A stretch of DNA of 64,000 nucleotides, taken from Salisapilia sapeloensis. Lineage: Eukaryota; Oomycota; Peronosporomycetes; Peronosporales; Salisapiliaceae. The notes below the pieces were generated by a model. It did not search any database. It saw only the letters and a list, made by a program, of their open reading frames with translations, and was not told where the DNA came from. This document shows positions 11,901 to 23,418 of the stretch, in pieces. The stretch covers positions 1 through 64,000 of the forward strand of contig JAADVB010000046.1 of NCBI GenBank assembly GCA_023334545.1, written 5' to 3'. Every line of letters starts with the position of its first letter. The stretch's first letter is position 1. The position numbers and the translations under genes were made by a program.

Positions 11901-12419
11901 CACATAGACGAACTTGAAATACTTGCGCTCAAGTGGAACAACACGGCACATCGATGTGCTAAAGTGCTTCATAACTTCTTGATTCAACCCGTGAGCGTTC
12001 CGAGACTTCACGACAAGTATTTCGGATGGCTATTACCATGATAATCACAGTCTTGAGACCACTGCAAGCATAAAGTATATCGATGTAAAAGGTAACCTGG
12101 TATGTTTGCAAAAGCGAAATGGCTTCTGCATAAGAATGGGAGTCAATGATTGTCCATATCAAGAGTTCGTGCGGTGCAGATAAGTCCATGGCACATAATC
12201 CTGAGCAAAGTAGCGGATGAAAAGCTTGCAAGTGCTACGAAAAACAAGATGGAAACCGATCTCTCGTGCCCGTGTTTCAGCTGTAGAGATTACGATAAAT
12301 GGCTCGTTCGGTAGGGCGAATGACTTTGAGGTCCTAGAATATACTGTCGCGGCACTAGTACCCGCATTAGGCATTAACGTCTCCGCGCGGTTTTCCATCT
12401 TCAACTGTTGCTTCATCAA
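8970..12419 (-). CDS. MSH4: Meiotic MutS homologue MSH4
   Basis: Seventeen exons were placed by family alignment; the joined frame has 2526 nt, 841 residues. Exons: 12257-12419, 12097-12200, 11914-12029, 11786-11852, 11638-11724, 11485-11583, 11360-11422, 11273-11304, 11116-11218, 10882-11057, 10762-10821, 10529-10726, 10381-10466, 10140-10317, 10037-10077, 9871-9977 and 8970-9815. MSH4 pairs with MSH5 and stabilises meiotic crossover intermediates. Conserved landmarks include ERKYFN, GRH and YVRP before the ATPase, then Walker A, a TSDNMEENASTFVVEM segment, Walker B IDELGRGT and FATHYTSL. As in MSH4 generally, the N-terminal mismatch-recognition domain is absent. Walker A reads TGANCAGKST rather than the usual TGPNMxGKST. 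The intron at 10727-10761 is only 35 nt; all others are 54-67 nt. Confidence 0.88.
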
Positions 12420-12927
12420 CTATATGTCGTTGTTATTGTGGGATGATTCATAATAAATACATCTATAAATTGAAAAGTTGCTTAGGTTAGTTTTGTAGGT
12501 AGAATTCCTACATCCAAGCTATATCCTATGCTTTTCTTGCCAGATCATAAAGAGAGGACGACAGTAGCAAGACCGATTGGACAACGCATTCATTGCTTCT
12601 ATACAGAAAGAATTGAGACTGCAACTAGAGAAGAACTGCAAATATGAGTGATGTACGTTTATGTTAATGCTGTCGACCTAGATAACACGTAGTGCATTCA
12701 CTCCAATACCTGTAACATGTAGTATTGAGTATATACAAATTTTATACTAGGAGTGTTTAAATGAAGAAACTGCGTATGATTCTAATAAAACTTCGGATAA
12801 ATCTACATTTTTATTTATCTTGGCCAAAGCAGGTTTCAGACTACTTGGAGGCAACGCTTATATTTCGTATTAATCTATGTAAAAGCTTGAGCGTCTCCGT
12901 ACGAGCCATCGTGCGACGACGATGAGA
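12420..12927. other. Intergenic, AT-rich, no gene recognised
   Basis: 508 bp between the start of MSH4 and the stop of the EF-hand gene, both on the minus strand. No open frame of interest; it presumably contains the MSH4 promoter. Confidence 0.4.
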
Positions 12928-13838
12928 CTATTCCTCCACCCCAACCCAGCTTTGGAACGTGAGGATAAACTCCTGGAAAGTGATAGTACCATCGTGATCA
13001 ATGTCCATTTCTTTAAACCGCTCAGTATGAATATCCCTGGTCGTCGCACCGGTACGCTTCCTTTCCAGCGACGACTTTCTTGGTGTATCACCTTCCATTT
13101 TCATGTTTTTGCGTACTTCACTCATTTGAATCGTGCCGCTCGCATCATCGTCGAAGAGCAAATAGGCCGATATCATGATGTCAAAAGCCTTGGTAATTGC
13201 TTTGCCTGGTTTGTCATCAGATCGCGATTTGGAGTCCATGTCTATAGCCGTTATTCTGTCATTATGATCTGGAACTCCTGGAGGCAAGTCCACCGTTTCT
13301 TGTGTATGCGGGACGTAAAGAGATACTTTGTCAAAGTTCTTGATGAGGCCAAGTAGATGGCCAATGGCTAGTGACACAACAAATTCATTGTTGCTTAATG
13401 CTTGATCACGCACCATATCGGACTCGTAGAATATTTCTCTCATGTCTTTTTCTTCCATCATCGCTCCTAAAGATTCCATCGCAGCTTTAAGTCCGTCGTA
13501 ATCCAATCCATTCTTCTCTTGCTACAACATCGATAAGTATTTGTCTCACAGTTGATGACATCAAATTACTCGTGTACACTAGAAAATTGCTGGTAGATGG
13601 AATGGAGAATCTGTAGACCATTTCGAGCGACACCAAACTTCATAGCTATCTGCTCAAAGTGGAAAGACTTGGGTTTGGATGACTTGTCATTGCGTTTAAG
13701 CTCTTGAAGCGTTATGATTAACCGCGCATCAATTCCTGTTGTTGATACTCTCCTCGCGGATGATCTGGCGCTAGCTGCTTCACTCATTACCGGTGGATAC
13801 GCATGCGTCTGTCTGCCCTTGATGAGTCCGCCTCCCAT
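12928..13838 (-). CDS. EF-hand calcium-binding protein
   Basis: Two exons, 13578-13838 and 12928-13521, separated by a 56-nt GT/AG intron in phase 0, give 284 residues from the first in-frame ATG. Two canonical EF-hand loops are visible near the C terminus: DDDASGTIQMSE and DIDHDGTITFQE, each with acidic residues at positions 1, 3 and 12 and Gly at 6. A helical region before them (FHFEQIAMKFG, and a segment with LKAAMESLGA) may form degenerate EF-hands, as in calcineurin-B-like or centrin-like sensors. The protein begins MGGG, but there is no Ser/Thr at position 6, so myristoylation is doubtful. An upstream exon ending near 13862 cannot be excluded, because the frame stays open there without an ATG. 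Confidence 0.75.
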
Positions 13839-14096
13839 CTTCTGTCGGTTGTCAGAATCCACACTGCAGATCGCTACCCACCTTTATCCTCAGAATAGAG
13901 GATGCCTTGTGACTTTTTGGTATGATGTTTCTCTGGTTTATAAATACATTTCAAAGACCCAGCACCTTTTTTATTATCCATTTCATTTCGTCTCGTCTTA
14001 CTAGTAATCTGGCTTTATTCCGGCCAGGACATGACGCCCGTAGCATCTCTTATGATCGGCGTTAGGTTGCTTTAAGTTGGTTTGGATTTCTATAGT

Positions 14097-16745
14097 TCAT
14101 CTTCGTTTTGTTTTATCTTGCGTGGTTATCGCATTGCTGCAAGGCTCCTCCGCCAGTTTCTCGAGCTCCTCCATCGTCTGTGGGTGTTGACTGAAAATCT
14201 CATCCAGTCGCTTTCGAAAGGCCTTGACAACTTCCCCGAATTCCATGTACCCTGCATCCAATGCGACGAAGAGGGCATCGAGGACGGGGAAAAGGAGACA
14301 AAACATCTTTTCAAAAACATAGTTGTCCGTGTCTTGTAGCAAATCATCCCACGTCTCGTATGTCGATAACGCGGCAGGTTTCTTCGGTGGATCCGTATCA
14401 TTATTCGTGACGTTAGCAGCAACAAGATATGTAAACGTCTTCATGGCGTTTGGAGAGCATCCTTCTGAGTGGGTGCCAGCATCGCCAAGACCCAAGACCT
14501 CGGACATCATGGCCACGACATTAATGCATGCAATGGCGAGTGGGTAGTTCTTCATGTCTCCTTCGCTTACGCCATACCGTCTCCGCTGTAGTATATCGAC
14601 GAACTTTTCCGAGGGGTATTCGAAAAAGTATACGAGGCAGTAGAGACCTAGTAATCCACTGGAGCGAAGGTCGGATGCTGGTCCTCCTCTTTGAAAACCT
14701 AGCTCTAACCACTTGGGGTCATTGTTACCAGTGTATTCGTCCGTCGGGAACGCTTTCGACCATAATCTCTTTAGCATCAATTCCATCGTCTTTTGATCCT
14801 TCGGTGGTCCATTCGTCTCTGGCTTGACATTCGCACGCAAAAGCCGACGTAACCTCCCGACGGAAGTCTGATACGCCTTTCGAATCCGATTGCGTTTGCG
14901 TAGCTCACTTTCGATGATCCCAGGAGATAACGTCGCGGCGTATGAAACAGCTCGGAACCATGATCGGCATTCATCCGGACTGTTGCAGCCTAGAACAATG
15001 CGTCCGAGGACTAGAAGACTTTTGTCTTCTCTACATGAGATCGGGAGACCTGCCAGTGACAGGGCGTACCATGGTCGGGTGTAAACGTCTCCGTCTTCCG
15101 GGTAGAACACGATGCAGTTCTCATGCAAGCAGACGAGCAACCGACCTTTTAATGTTGTGTTAAGCACCAAGTGCTTGAGGTCTGGCGATATGTTCTTCCG
15201 TTCTAAAACGCTCGTCTTGAGTACAAGGCGAGGCGACCGTTCTTCCAAGTCGCATCCGCTAATCTTATTATGCAAAATCTTGGTCATCAACGCCAGCAAG
15301 TCATCTCGCCCTTCATGCGTGTCCAGGAAGAGTTGCCACGGACGTTGTCTGCTTTTAAAGTGGAGCACGATGCCGTGCTCTTCGTTCAAGCCTTTATGAT
15401 GGCTCTTGGAGACAGACAAGAGGTCAGTGAATGGAATCGTCGTGATCGTTTCACCACGACGAGAGTTTGTCAACGTCCGTTCAGCAAAGTTTAACTCTAG
15501 CACTCGAGTCCGTAGGCGTGAACCACTGTTTGCCTTGCGAACTCCGTAGCGTAAGAGGAAGCCTCGGATGCCTCGATCTGCCCAGATGCGCTCCAAGTCA
15601 GATAGACCTTCGAGGGCAGACGCGTTGCCTGCGTTGATGGTAGTTTGGATGGCACGTGACCATTCCGTCAAGTCGTACGCAGACAAGGCTGCGAGAAGGA
15701 TCTCGTGGTTGGAAGCATCACCAGATGTGGCGATACGGAACTCGTGCTCTCGACCGGGTTTTGGTGGCACGACGCATCGAGAGGTAGATGTGAGAACGAT
15801 GGTTTTCACGGGAGAGTTGCCCGTGTCGTCTTTGCTGTAAGTTAGGACCGGGCCTTCCGGTAGAGATTGTAGTGTGAACCATCGACGGTGCCACTTCGGA
15901 ACGACATTTGCCTTCTTGACGAGCCACCCTTGCTTGATAGCAGTCGAGTCGAGCCGTTTACGACTGGAGACACGATATGACGCAAAGGAGGCACGCAATT
16001 TCCGACTATCGATTTTCCCTCGACTATCCGACCTAGAAAGAGACGTATCGACGACGTTGGCACTTAGTTCGTCAAAGAATCGATCTCGACCGAGATCAGC
16101 GTCAAAATTTGATGCTTCATTCGCATCCATGTGGACGGATTCTCGACGAGATGAGGTGCGAATGCAGTCAAATGGAAGTTGATCTGTCAATTCGTCGTGG
16201 AGCTCACCTTCGATACTAACGCCAGAGGACTCCAATGTGCCGGATAATGGAGGCAGTGTGCCGGATGTGAGGAGTGGAGAATCGTCTTCGGAATGCCCAG
16301 AACAGGATAAGTCGGTTAGTTCCGAATCACTCTGTCGATGTGTGTCGAATGAGTTGGCGAGATCAATGTCGAGGAGTGCATGGTCCGTATAGTCGGTTTC
16401 GGCTTCTACGTTGCGATAGCACGAGTCAGCTAGAATACTCGGGTGATACATGTGATGTCGAAGAATTACCTTCAGTGGTCTGTGTATTGTTCGAAGTACA
16501 GGCCATGTCCGTGTCTTTATCTGCCGTGTCGGATAGTGCCATAGAGAGCCGAAGGTCGGAGGGGATGTAGGTGAGCCGCAGCGAATCCATATCCGACGGT
16601 CGTTCTTCATGCTCATCGACTCCATCAATAAGTGACTAAATAGAGCATGCATCCGTTAGTTGAATCCGAGTAGAGTATGAGAAAAATCATGTACATCGAG
16701 CGTATAGAGGTACTCGTCCGAGACTTCATAAGGTGCTTGTGCCAT
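14097..16745 (-). CDS. PH-domain and ELMO-domain protein
   Basis: Three exons, 16695-16745, 16470-16635 and 14097-16429, join to 849 residues. The spliced start MAQAPYEVSDEYLY is preferred because the two upstream introns (59 and 40 nt) restore one frame. After an acidic, Ser-rich region, a PH domain begins at IKQGWLVKKAN with KWHRRWFTL typical of strand 3. A second PH-like region follows, around WYALSLAGLPISC. The C-terminal third is an ELMO domain: LWSKAFPTDEYTG, WLELGFQ and SSGLLGLYCLVYFFE are its hallmarks. ELMO proteins act with Dock-type exchange factors or as GTPase activators for Arf/Arl proteins, so a role in small-GTPase and membrane or actin control is likely. Partners are not known from the sequence. 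Confidence 0.82.
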
Positions 16746-18076
16746 TTTGGAAAATGAAGACGAAATTCGGAAAGTTGGAATCGGGTGATTGTTGCCCGAT
16801 CGAGTGCCCGACACAAGTGCGACGAAGCTCAAGAGGCTGGTAGGAAGAAATGCAGCACGCAAGGAGCACACCGCCGCCTCTTTCCCAATACCAACTCCTC
16901 GAGGGCACAATCGAACGACCCGCTCTTCGTCGAGTGGTACTATGTACCTGCACTGATCCAAATTGACAGACGGTGGTGCCTCATAGAGAGATACTGTAGT
17001 GTCGAAGAGTATGTTGCGCCGCTAGTCAACAATCCGTTGCTACTGGATTGCCAATAAAATCTATCTACGTTTCAAGGCTTTCGCAACGATACGCTCAAGG
17101 ATTGAGTGAAAGAAACGTCGGATTGCGCGTTGACGGAACAACAATGTTCGAGCGATACTTGATGAGTACTACCTTTGTGCTATATTCGTCAGCTGTGGAA
17201 AGCACAAACTCTGTTGATGCTGCTCTTTCGTCGAATAATAAGAGGGCTATTCTGGCGCAATATTACTGTTTTTGGCTTCGCCAGCACATGACCGTTGTGC
17301 ATGGAAACGACATGGCAACACTCAACGGCCACATCGGTTTCCATTGCCAATATGACTCTACTTTTCTTCCGCCCCTTGCTTGCAGAAACTTCTCGGTCTA
17401 GTTCTTACACTTGTGAAGAATGTACTCGAACTAACATGGCTAGTGAGCGTTATGCAAGTACGCAAATTACAAGCTGACTAGTGTCAGCTATCAAGATAAC
17501 CTCGACGACTTTCTTCTTGCAGAGTGTATCTACTAGATATCGCCTTGCGCATGTAAGTCAGATAGTTGTGCTCATTTAGAAATTTAGATAAATAGTAAAA
17601 GTCTGAGTCGGATGTTTGTCGTGAACTTCTGTCCTGTGGCTTTGTCTCCACAGCGAAAAGCGTGCCTATTAGCTCTGTTTACCATCGTGCATACACACTT
17701 TACTCTGCAATTGCCTACTTGATAGGGGTGTGAAATACCTTGCAGAAACTGTAGAGATTCCCGTGCTACCTTGACCTACCTTTTCTACGATTGTCCCATG
17801 TCCAAATAACATGGATGAGGTTGTTCCTGAGAAGCCATAAACGATCGTCGAGACAAAGCTAGAAACTTGGCCACCCTACTCGAGCTTTTCACTAGTTGAA
17901 TTTAGAGCTATGATCTATTTTACGTTCAACTTCCAAGATTGCGCGTATTTTGCGGTTCAGTAGATACAGGTTTTGTAGACCAAAGGCAATTTTGCGTGAA
18001 AGTGTATGCATACAGCAGTTTGTTTACTGAGACAGTTCTCAACCGAATAGGACTCGGATCGATCATATTATCGGAC
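16746..18076. other. Unassigned 1.3-kb region with possible unresolved exons
   Basis: Lies between the divergent PH-ELMO gene and CSN6. Several plus-strand frames stay open and look mildly protein-like, for instance around 17152-17400 and 17397-17460, with plausible splice sites, but no family was recognised and no complete model could be built. It may hold a small multi-exon gene, a decayed gene or only promoters. Confidence 0.3.
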
Positions 18077-19259
18077 ATGGATACGGAGATGCAGGACGCT
18101 TCGACAGTAGGAGAGACCGATTTGGTGGTTCAAAAGGAAGAAGATAATGGAGAACGTAGTGTCGAGCTTCATCCTCTCGTAATTATGAATGTTGCGGACC
18201 ATTACACGAGACTCAAGTGTGCTGGGTCTGTGGATGTTGGCGACGGAGACGGAGTGTCGAACGATCGTGTCCTTGGCATCCTATTTGGTGTCCAGGATGG
18301 ACTCAATGTATCTGTGTACGACAGCTTTGAGTTTAAGTACCAGGTTGTGAACAAGAACATCGAAATCGACCGTGAATTCGCCCAATCACGTATCGGACAA
18401 AGTACATTATCGTCTACTTTTACTAGTAGAAACTGCATTTCTCATCTCTCTCCTAGTGTCACAAGTATTCCCTGGCTTTGAACTGCTTGGATGGTACTCT
18501 GTTGGAAGTCATGTTCGTCAAAGTGACTTGGCAATCCATCGACTGGTATGCCATGTGTGCGTTTGATACGAACGAAAACTAACGCAGCATGTAGATTCTG
18601 GAGTTTAATGAAAGTCCACTCTATCTCTTGATGAACCCCGAGACGACGACAAATCAAGAAAAGAAGAAACTACCAATTGAAATGTTCGAGTCAAAGTTGC
18701 ATGTACTGAATCAAATTCCAACCATGCTCTTCGTCCGAACGTCTTTCAAGATCGAAACGTCCGAGACGGAGAAACTAGCTGTAGATCACATTTCGAAAGT
18801 GGCACCACAAGGAGCAGCTAACCGGTCCTCCCGTACGTTTTAATCCTCTTTTCTGTTTATAGGAAGCTAATATACAGACATGTACTAGTACACAACTACC
18901 TGGGCAACATCCGAGACGCTGTCAAGATGTTGGATCGGCAAGTAAACACGCTCATCACAGTTCTCGTGGCCATGCAAAAAGGTACATTCAAGGTACAGAT
19001 CATTTCCGTGAAGCTAACCTGTCGGATTGTAGGTGAAATCCCGATGGACTACAACCTCGCTCGACAGATTTCCAGTGTATGCAACCAACTTCCAGCCTTT
19101 GACGCCGCTGCCTTTGACAAGACCTTTACTACGGAATACAACGACTCGTTGCTCATCGGGTACCTCGCCGCCGTCACGAAAGGAGCTGCAGATACGAACA
19201 CCATCATCGACCGCTTCAACCTCACTCGAGACCGTCATTCACGAGGCACACTCATCTAA
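18077..19259 (+). CDS. CSN6: COP9 signalosome subunit 6 (MPN-minus protein)
   Basis: Five exons, 18077-18389, 18457-18545, 18595-18832, 18889-18981 and 19033-19259, join to 319 residues. The N-terminal MPN domain shows VELHPLVIMNVADHYTR, then ILFGVQDGLNVSVYDSFE and FELLGWYSVG, all close to CSN6. The metal-binding JAMM residues (HxH...D) are absent, as expected for this non-catalytic subunit that pairs with CSN5. The C-terminal part has ESPLYLLMNP and the helical tail. The COP9 signalosome removes NEDD8 from cullins. Exon 2's acceptor at 18456 and exon 4's at 18888 are the best fits, but alternatives a few codons away exist. Human CSN6 is 327 residues. Confidence 0.87.
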
Positions 19260-19420
19260 TAAAGCTCCCACATCCTATTGGAACGTTTCGATACTATCTC
19301 TCTACATTAAACGACCTTCGAGCAACCTCTTGTCCTATTAAAATTGTATTGTAATCTCCAAATGAATGCATCTACTCCCCACCACGGAATCATAAATCCA
19401 CTTGATCACCGCTTGCCACG

Positions 19421-20782
19421 ATGCCCATTGATCTCAATCGACTGCGACAGGAGCGAGGTGGGGACCCGGATGCCGTTCGGGAAGACCAGCGCAAGAGGTT
19501 CAAGCCTGCGGATGCCGTTGACAAAGTCCTGGCTTTGGACGAACAGTGGCGACAGAAGCAGGGCGAGGCCGAGACGCTCAGTATGAACATGAACGCTTTG
19601 CAAGCGAAAATCAAGGAATTGTCCAAAGCCAAGGAAGACTTTTCGGCCATTAGTGCCGAAAGAAAGGAATTGGCGCAGAAATTGCCCGGGTTGAAGCAAG
19701 AGGCGGAAGATATTCGTCTTGCTTTGGAAAAAGAGCTTTGTAATCTAGGCAACACGGTCGATGATAGCGTCCCTGTTTCTCAGAATGAAGACGATAATGA
19801 AATCGTACGTCAATGGGGCACTCCCCTCCAATCGGAGAACTTGCAGTACCACCACGACCTCTTACATCGCATCGGTGGGTACGAACCGGAGCGAGGCGTC
19901 AACGTCGCTGGTCACCGCGCCTACTTTTTAACTGGCGCTGGGCTCATGCTGGAGCAAGCCATCATCTCTTACGCGTCTGCTTTCCTGAACGCTCGCGAGT
20001 ATACGCTCGTGAAGCCTCCTTTCTTCATGAACAAGGACATGATGGGCCAGGTGGCGCAGCTAGGAGACTTTGACGAACAGCTCTACAAGGTCACGGGAGA
20101 AGACGAAAAGTACTTGATCGCGACGTCCGAGCAGCCTCTTTGCGGTTACCACAAGGGTGACTGGATCACTGAAAGCTCGCTCCCGCTAAAGTATGGTGGT
20201 GTATCCACGTGCTTCCGGAAGGAGGCCGGATCCCACGGAAAGGATACGTGGGGTATCTTCCGCGTGCACCAGTTCGACAAGGTCGAGCAGTTCTGTCTGA
20301 CGGACCCGGAGTCGTCGAACGAGATGCACGAAGCCATGCTCAAGACGGCGGAGGACTTTTACCAGTCGCTTGAGCTTCCGTACCGAGTCGTGAACATCGT
20401 CTCGGGCGAATTGAACGACGCTGCGTCGAAAAAGTATGACCTCGAGGCGTGGTTCCCTGCTCACAAGGAGTACCGGGAACTCGTGTCGGCGTCCAACTGC
20501 ACGGACTTCCAGGCTCGTGCAATGGAGATCCGATGCGGCGTGAAGAAGCAGAACGAGCGGGAGAAGAGGTATGTCCACATGCTTAATTCGACCTTGTGTG
20601 CGTCGACTCGTACCGTGTGCTGCATCTTGGAGAATTATCAGGATGAGAATGGTGTCGTGGTGCCGCAGGTCCTCGTGCCGTTCTTGGGTGGCAAGACATA
20701 TCTTCCATTCACGCGTGAAGCCAAGGTGAATGTCCAGGCGACCAAGATGCAAAAGGCTGCCAAGAAGAAAGGTAAAAAGTAG
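19421..20782 (+). CDS. SES1: Seryl-tRNA synthetase, cytosolic type
   Basis: Single exon, 453 residues. It charges tRNA-Ser with serine. The N terminus (MPIDLNRLRQERGGDP) matches eukaryotic cytosolic enzymes and has no organelle signal. Residues ~30-110 form the charged two-helix coiled-coil arm that grips the long variable arm of tRNA-Ser. The class II core follows: TSEQPLCGYH, motif 2 as CFRKEAGSHGKDTWGIFRVHQF and motif 3 around LCASTRTVCCILEN, with an Arg in place. The lysine-rich tail (residues ~440-453) is usual for eukaryotic SerRS. The start lies 161 bp after the stop of CSN6. Confidence 0.95.
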   Translation: MPIDLNRLRQERGGDPDAVREDQRKRFKPADAVDKVLALDEQWRQKQGEAETLSMNMNALQAKIKELSKAKEDFSAISAERKELAQKLPGLKQEAEDIRLALEKELCNLGNTVDDSVPVSQNEDDNEIVRQWGTPLQSENLQYHHDLLHRIGGYEPERGVNVAGHRAYFLTGAGLMLEQAIISYASAFLNAREYTLVKPPFFMNKDMMGQVAQLGDFDEQLYKVTGEDEKYLIATSEQPLCGYHKGDWITESSLPLKYGGVSTCFRKEAGSHGKDTWGIFRVHQFDKVEQFCLTDPESSNEMHEAMLKTAEDFYQSLELPYRVVNIVSGELNDAASKKYDLEAWFPAHKEYRELVSASNCTDFQARAMEIRCGVKKQNEREKRYVHMLNSTLCASTRTVCCILENYQDENGVVVPQVLVPFLGGKTYLPFTREAKVNVQATKMQKAAKKKGKK

Positions 20783-20821
20783 ACATGGTAACAAGGTTCT
20801 TTTGTCTTTCCACTCTTGTAT

Positions 20822-21813
20822 CTAAACCACTTGCGGAAGTGCGAGCTTGTGGATAAAGTTGCGTACTTCACAGTAGCGAATGTTTTCGTCCATGACATCG
20901 GCGTCGATGCCCAATTTCCATGCTAGATCATATCGGTTCGGGTCGATATGGAGGTTCTCGAGGTCATCCACGTACCGCAAGCAGTCGTCCTTGGACTGGA
21001 AGAAGCCGAGACTAACGAGTTTATCCGTTCGGCAGTACGTCAGTCGAGCGAGTTCATGCAAATCGTACTCGGGGTGGTACTGAACGGCCCAAAAGTCGCC
21101 CTTCTTATGTCTCAATGCCACTGCCTGGATGTTCGTGAAGGCATTTGAGGCGAGACATAGTGTACCAGGCTGGACGTGCGTGATCTCGTCATTATGAGAG
21201 GTGAAAGCATCAAAGACACTCGGTTTGCCTTCGAACATCGGATGAGCTCGACCTTCTGGAGACAAGATGATCTTTCGAGAGAGGCCCATCTCGCGACCAC
21301 GAGGGTTGGCAGCACAGACACCGCCGGCAGCTGCCACAGCGATTTGTGCGGCCCAGCAAGATCCGAATTGGGGCAGACCGACCTCGAAGATTTCATCCGC
21401 GAGCTTGAGTTGGCGGGCGACGCGAGGGTCATCCGTCTTGTGGACCGTCAAGGAGCAGCCTGTCCATGCCACGGCGTGGTACTGCAAGCATAATGTTAGA
21501 TAGGAGCCGATTGGAGAAGAGTAAAACGATGTACATTGGATAGGTCGGGCATGGAAAAGGACTCGTCGGACGGGTAGATGACGTCGCATTTGACATTGCC
21601 GCCTGGAGTGCACTTTGCAAGCATCTCACGGTATAGTTTGCCTGCAGTGGAGGCACCACCAGCTTCCAGGTCAGCACGACCGTCTTCTGAATACCCGTCC
21701 ACAATGAGCATGGACAGAGGTTTTTGAGTCGTAGAGACCGAGCGAGCGAGAGGGGAGTTTCTGCCATTGGCAAGGCCCTTGCTAAGGAGTTGAAGACCTC
21801 GAGTGGCTATCAT
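20822..21813 (-). CDS. Class I glutamine amidotransferase-like protein, predicted mitochondrial
   Basis: Two exons, 21535-21813 and 20822-21481, joined by a 53-nt phase-0 intron, give 312 residues. The first ~30 residues are basic and Ser/Leu-rich (MIATRGLQLLSKGLANGR), typical of a mitochondrial targeting peptide. The rest is a single GATase-1 domain: the nucleophile elbow PQFGSCWAAQ and the His-Glu pair in VQYHPEYDL are intact, so glutamine hydrolysis is plausible. It resembles stand-alone GMP-synthase-like amidotransferases found in bacteria and some eukaryotes, whose partner and product are often unknown. It converges on the SerRS gene, with 39 bp between the two stop codons. Function beyond glutaminase activity is not claimed. 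Confidence 0.8.
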
Positions 21814-23418
21814 GATTGATGGGCGCTTGGGATGGGAGGAGCGAGCTGGTGAATGATCCGCACGCGATGCCTCTTCGTAAGGAATCTTGAAGGGATGCAA
21901 GCAGTGGTTGAGTGAATGTTGCTGGAAGATGAAGAAGTTCGAATCAGATCTGATTTTGTCTTGGTTTGGGGCGATTGATGTCCTTGTGTTTGTTTCTTTA
22001 CGAGGACAGTGTGTGTGGTGTGTATAAAATACCATACCAAGCATGCCTATTCGCATGCTATTCAAAATGCGGCTACTGTTGCCCTAAATATGCGCCATAA
22101 CGTTTGTGCATATTCTGGCAATGTTTGGCCAAGCAAAGACACAACCCGTCTCAGATTTCGGCGAGATTACCACTGCCTTCTCTACATTTCGAGTAGAATG
22201 TTTACCACGCATACCAATCACAAACGAAACAACTTGAGAGTATGAGTCCGATACCAACACAAGCCTAGGTTAAATGCGGATATGAGTAGAACGCTTGTTC
22301 ATCGTTAATATGAGAAGGGAAATGAAGGCGTTAAGTGTGACAACTTTTACCACATACTTGCTAGGAAGATCTACCACAAAACTGAAATTCTTTCAGTCTA
22401 ATATGCATTACAGGCGTCGTTTCCGATCCTTTGCATTTACGCTTATCTGATATAAAGTTATTTCATTGTAAATAATTTCATAACATAAATAAAAGTTATT
22501 TTTATCATAAATTTCAAAACTGCTAAAGTAACAGCAATCTTCAAGTATAAATTTCTGCAAGAGTTCCGGCTAAGAATAAATTATGAAAGCTCGATCCTTC
22601 ATGCCGCCACGAAGGCAGTGGTACTCGAGGCTTGTTGAGAATTAGAGTATCTGAAACAGCATAAACTGAGGTAGCTGGTCGTTTTTGGCAAAACTTCATG
22701 TCGTCTGTCTTGCAATAAATCAGCTTTATTTTATATGAGAGCTGGTCGGAACGTAAGCATGTACTCACATGTCAAAACACTTTTACAATTTCTCTCACGA
22801 TAGGAAGATTCTCTTTGGCATCCCTCGAGCTAGTTCTGTCAGTGAAAAAATATCCTTGATGATAAAAACGGATATGTATTTCTGGCAAAATGCACTGGCA
22901 AAATGCAGCTCGAACTGCCCATGTTGTATGTCTCTTCAATTCACTTTCGTATTGAAGGTAATAAAGGTTGCGTGAATTTAAAATATTGCCGACAACGTCT
23001 TTATACTCAAGCGTACAAGGCATTGTTGGTGAAGCCTTCAAGCACGCGCTTAATAGTGATATGAGTATGAAATACATTTGATAAGTTACCGATGAGCATC
23101 ATATGATGCATAAAGACGCATTATAGTTCCAAGAGAGCAGCTAGTCGCTGTAGTGCTAGCTCCTGATTATCCTTTTTCCTAAAAGCATGTAGTTGACAGC
23201 ATAAAAACAAAGAGTGTGTTGTTTGTGTCGTATTGTGCAATGTCTTTAAACCGTTGACTGATTCAAACTCTTCGTCCTCGATCGACTGTCGTCGCTTTTC
23301 TCGATGGCAGCGACATTCAGGGGTTCCGAGTTTTGTCCAGCACAAAGGTATCGTTGGTATCCCTGCAATCCAGTGCAATACTTAGTCAACTCCGCCATAA
23401 AAACATCTTTTAGACCAC
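21814..23418. other. AT-rich intergenic stretch, no gene recognised
   Basis: 1.6 kb between the amidotransferase start and the end of the LRR gene. Only short frames without conserved features. Very AT-rich around 22440-22560. Frames near 23122-23400 on the minus strand remain open past the proposed LRR stop and could represent an alternative last exon, but no conserved sequence is visible. Confidence 0.4.

Noticed and set aside
16430-16652. Unspliced N terminus of the PH-ELMO gene
   Set aside because: The frame happens to stay open through two introns, but the other frame in 16470-16635 is more protein-like and splices cleanly to an ATG at 16745.
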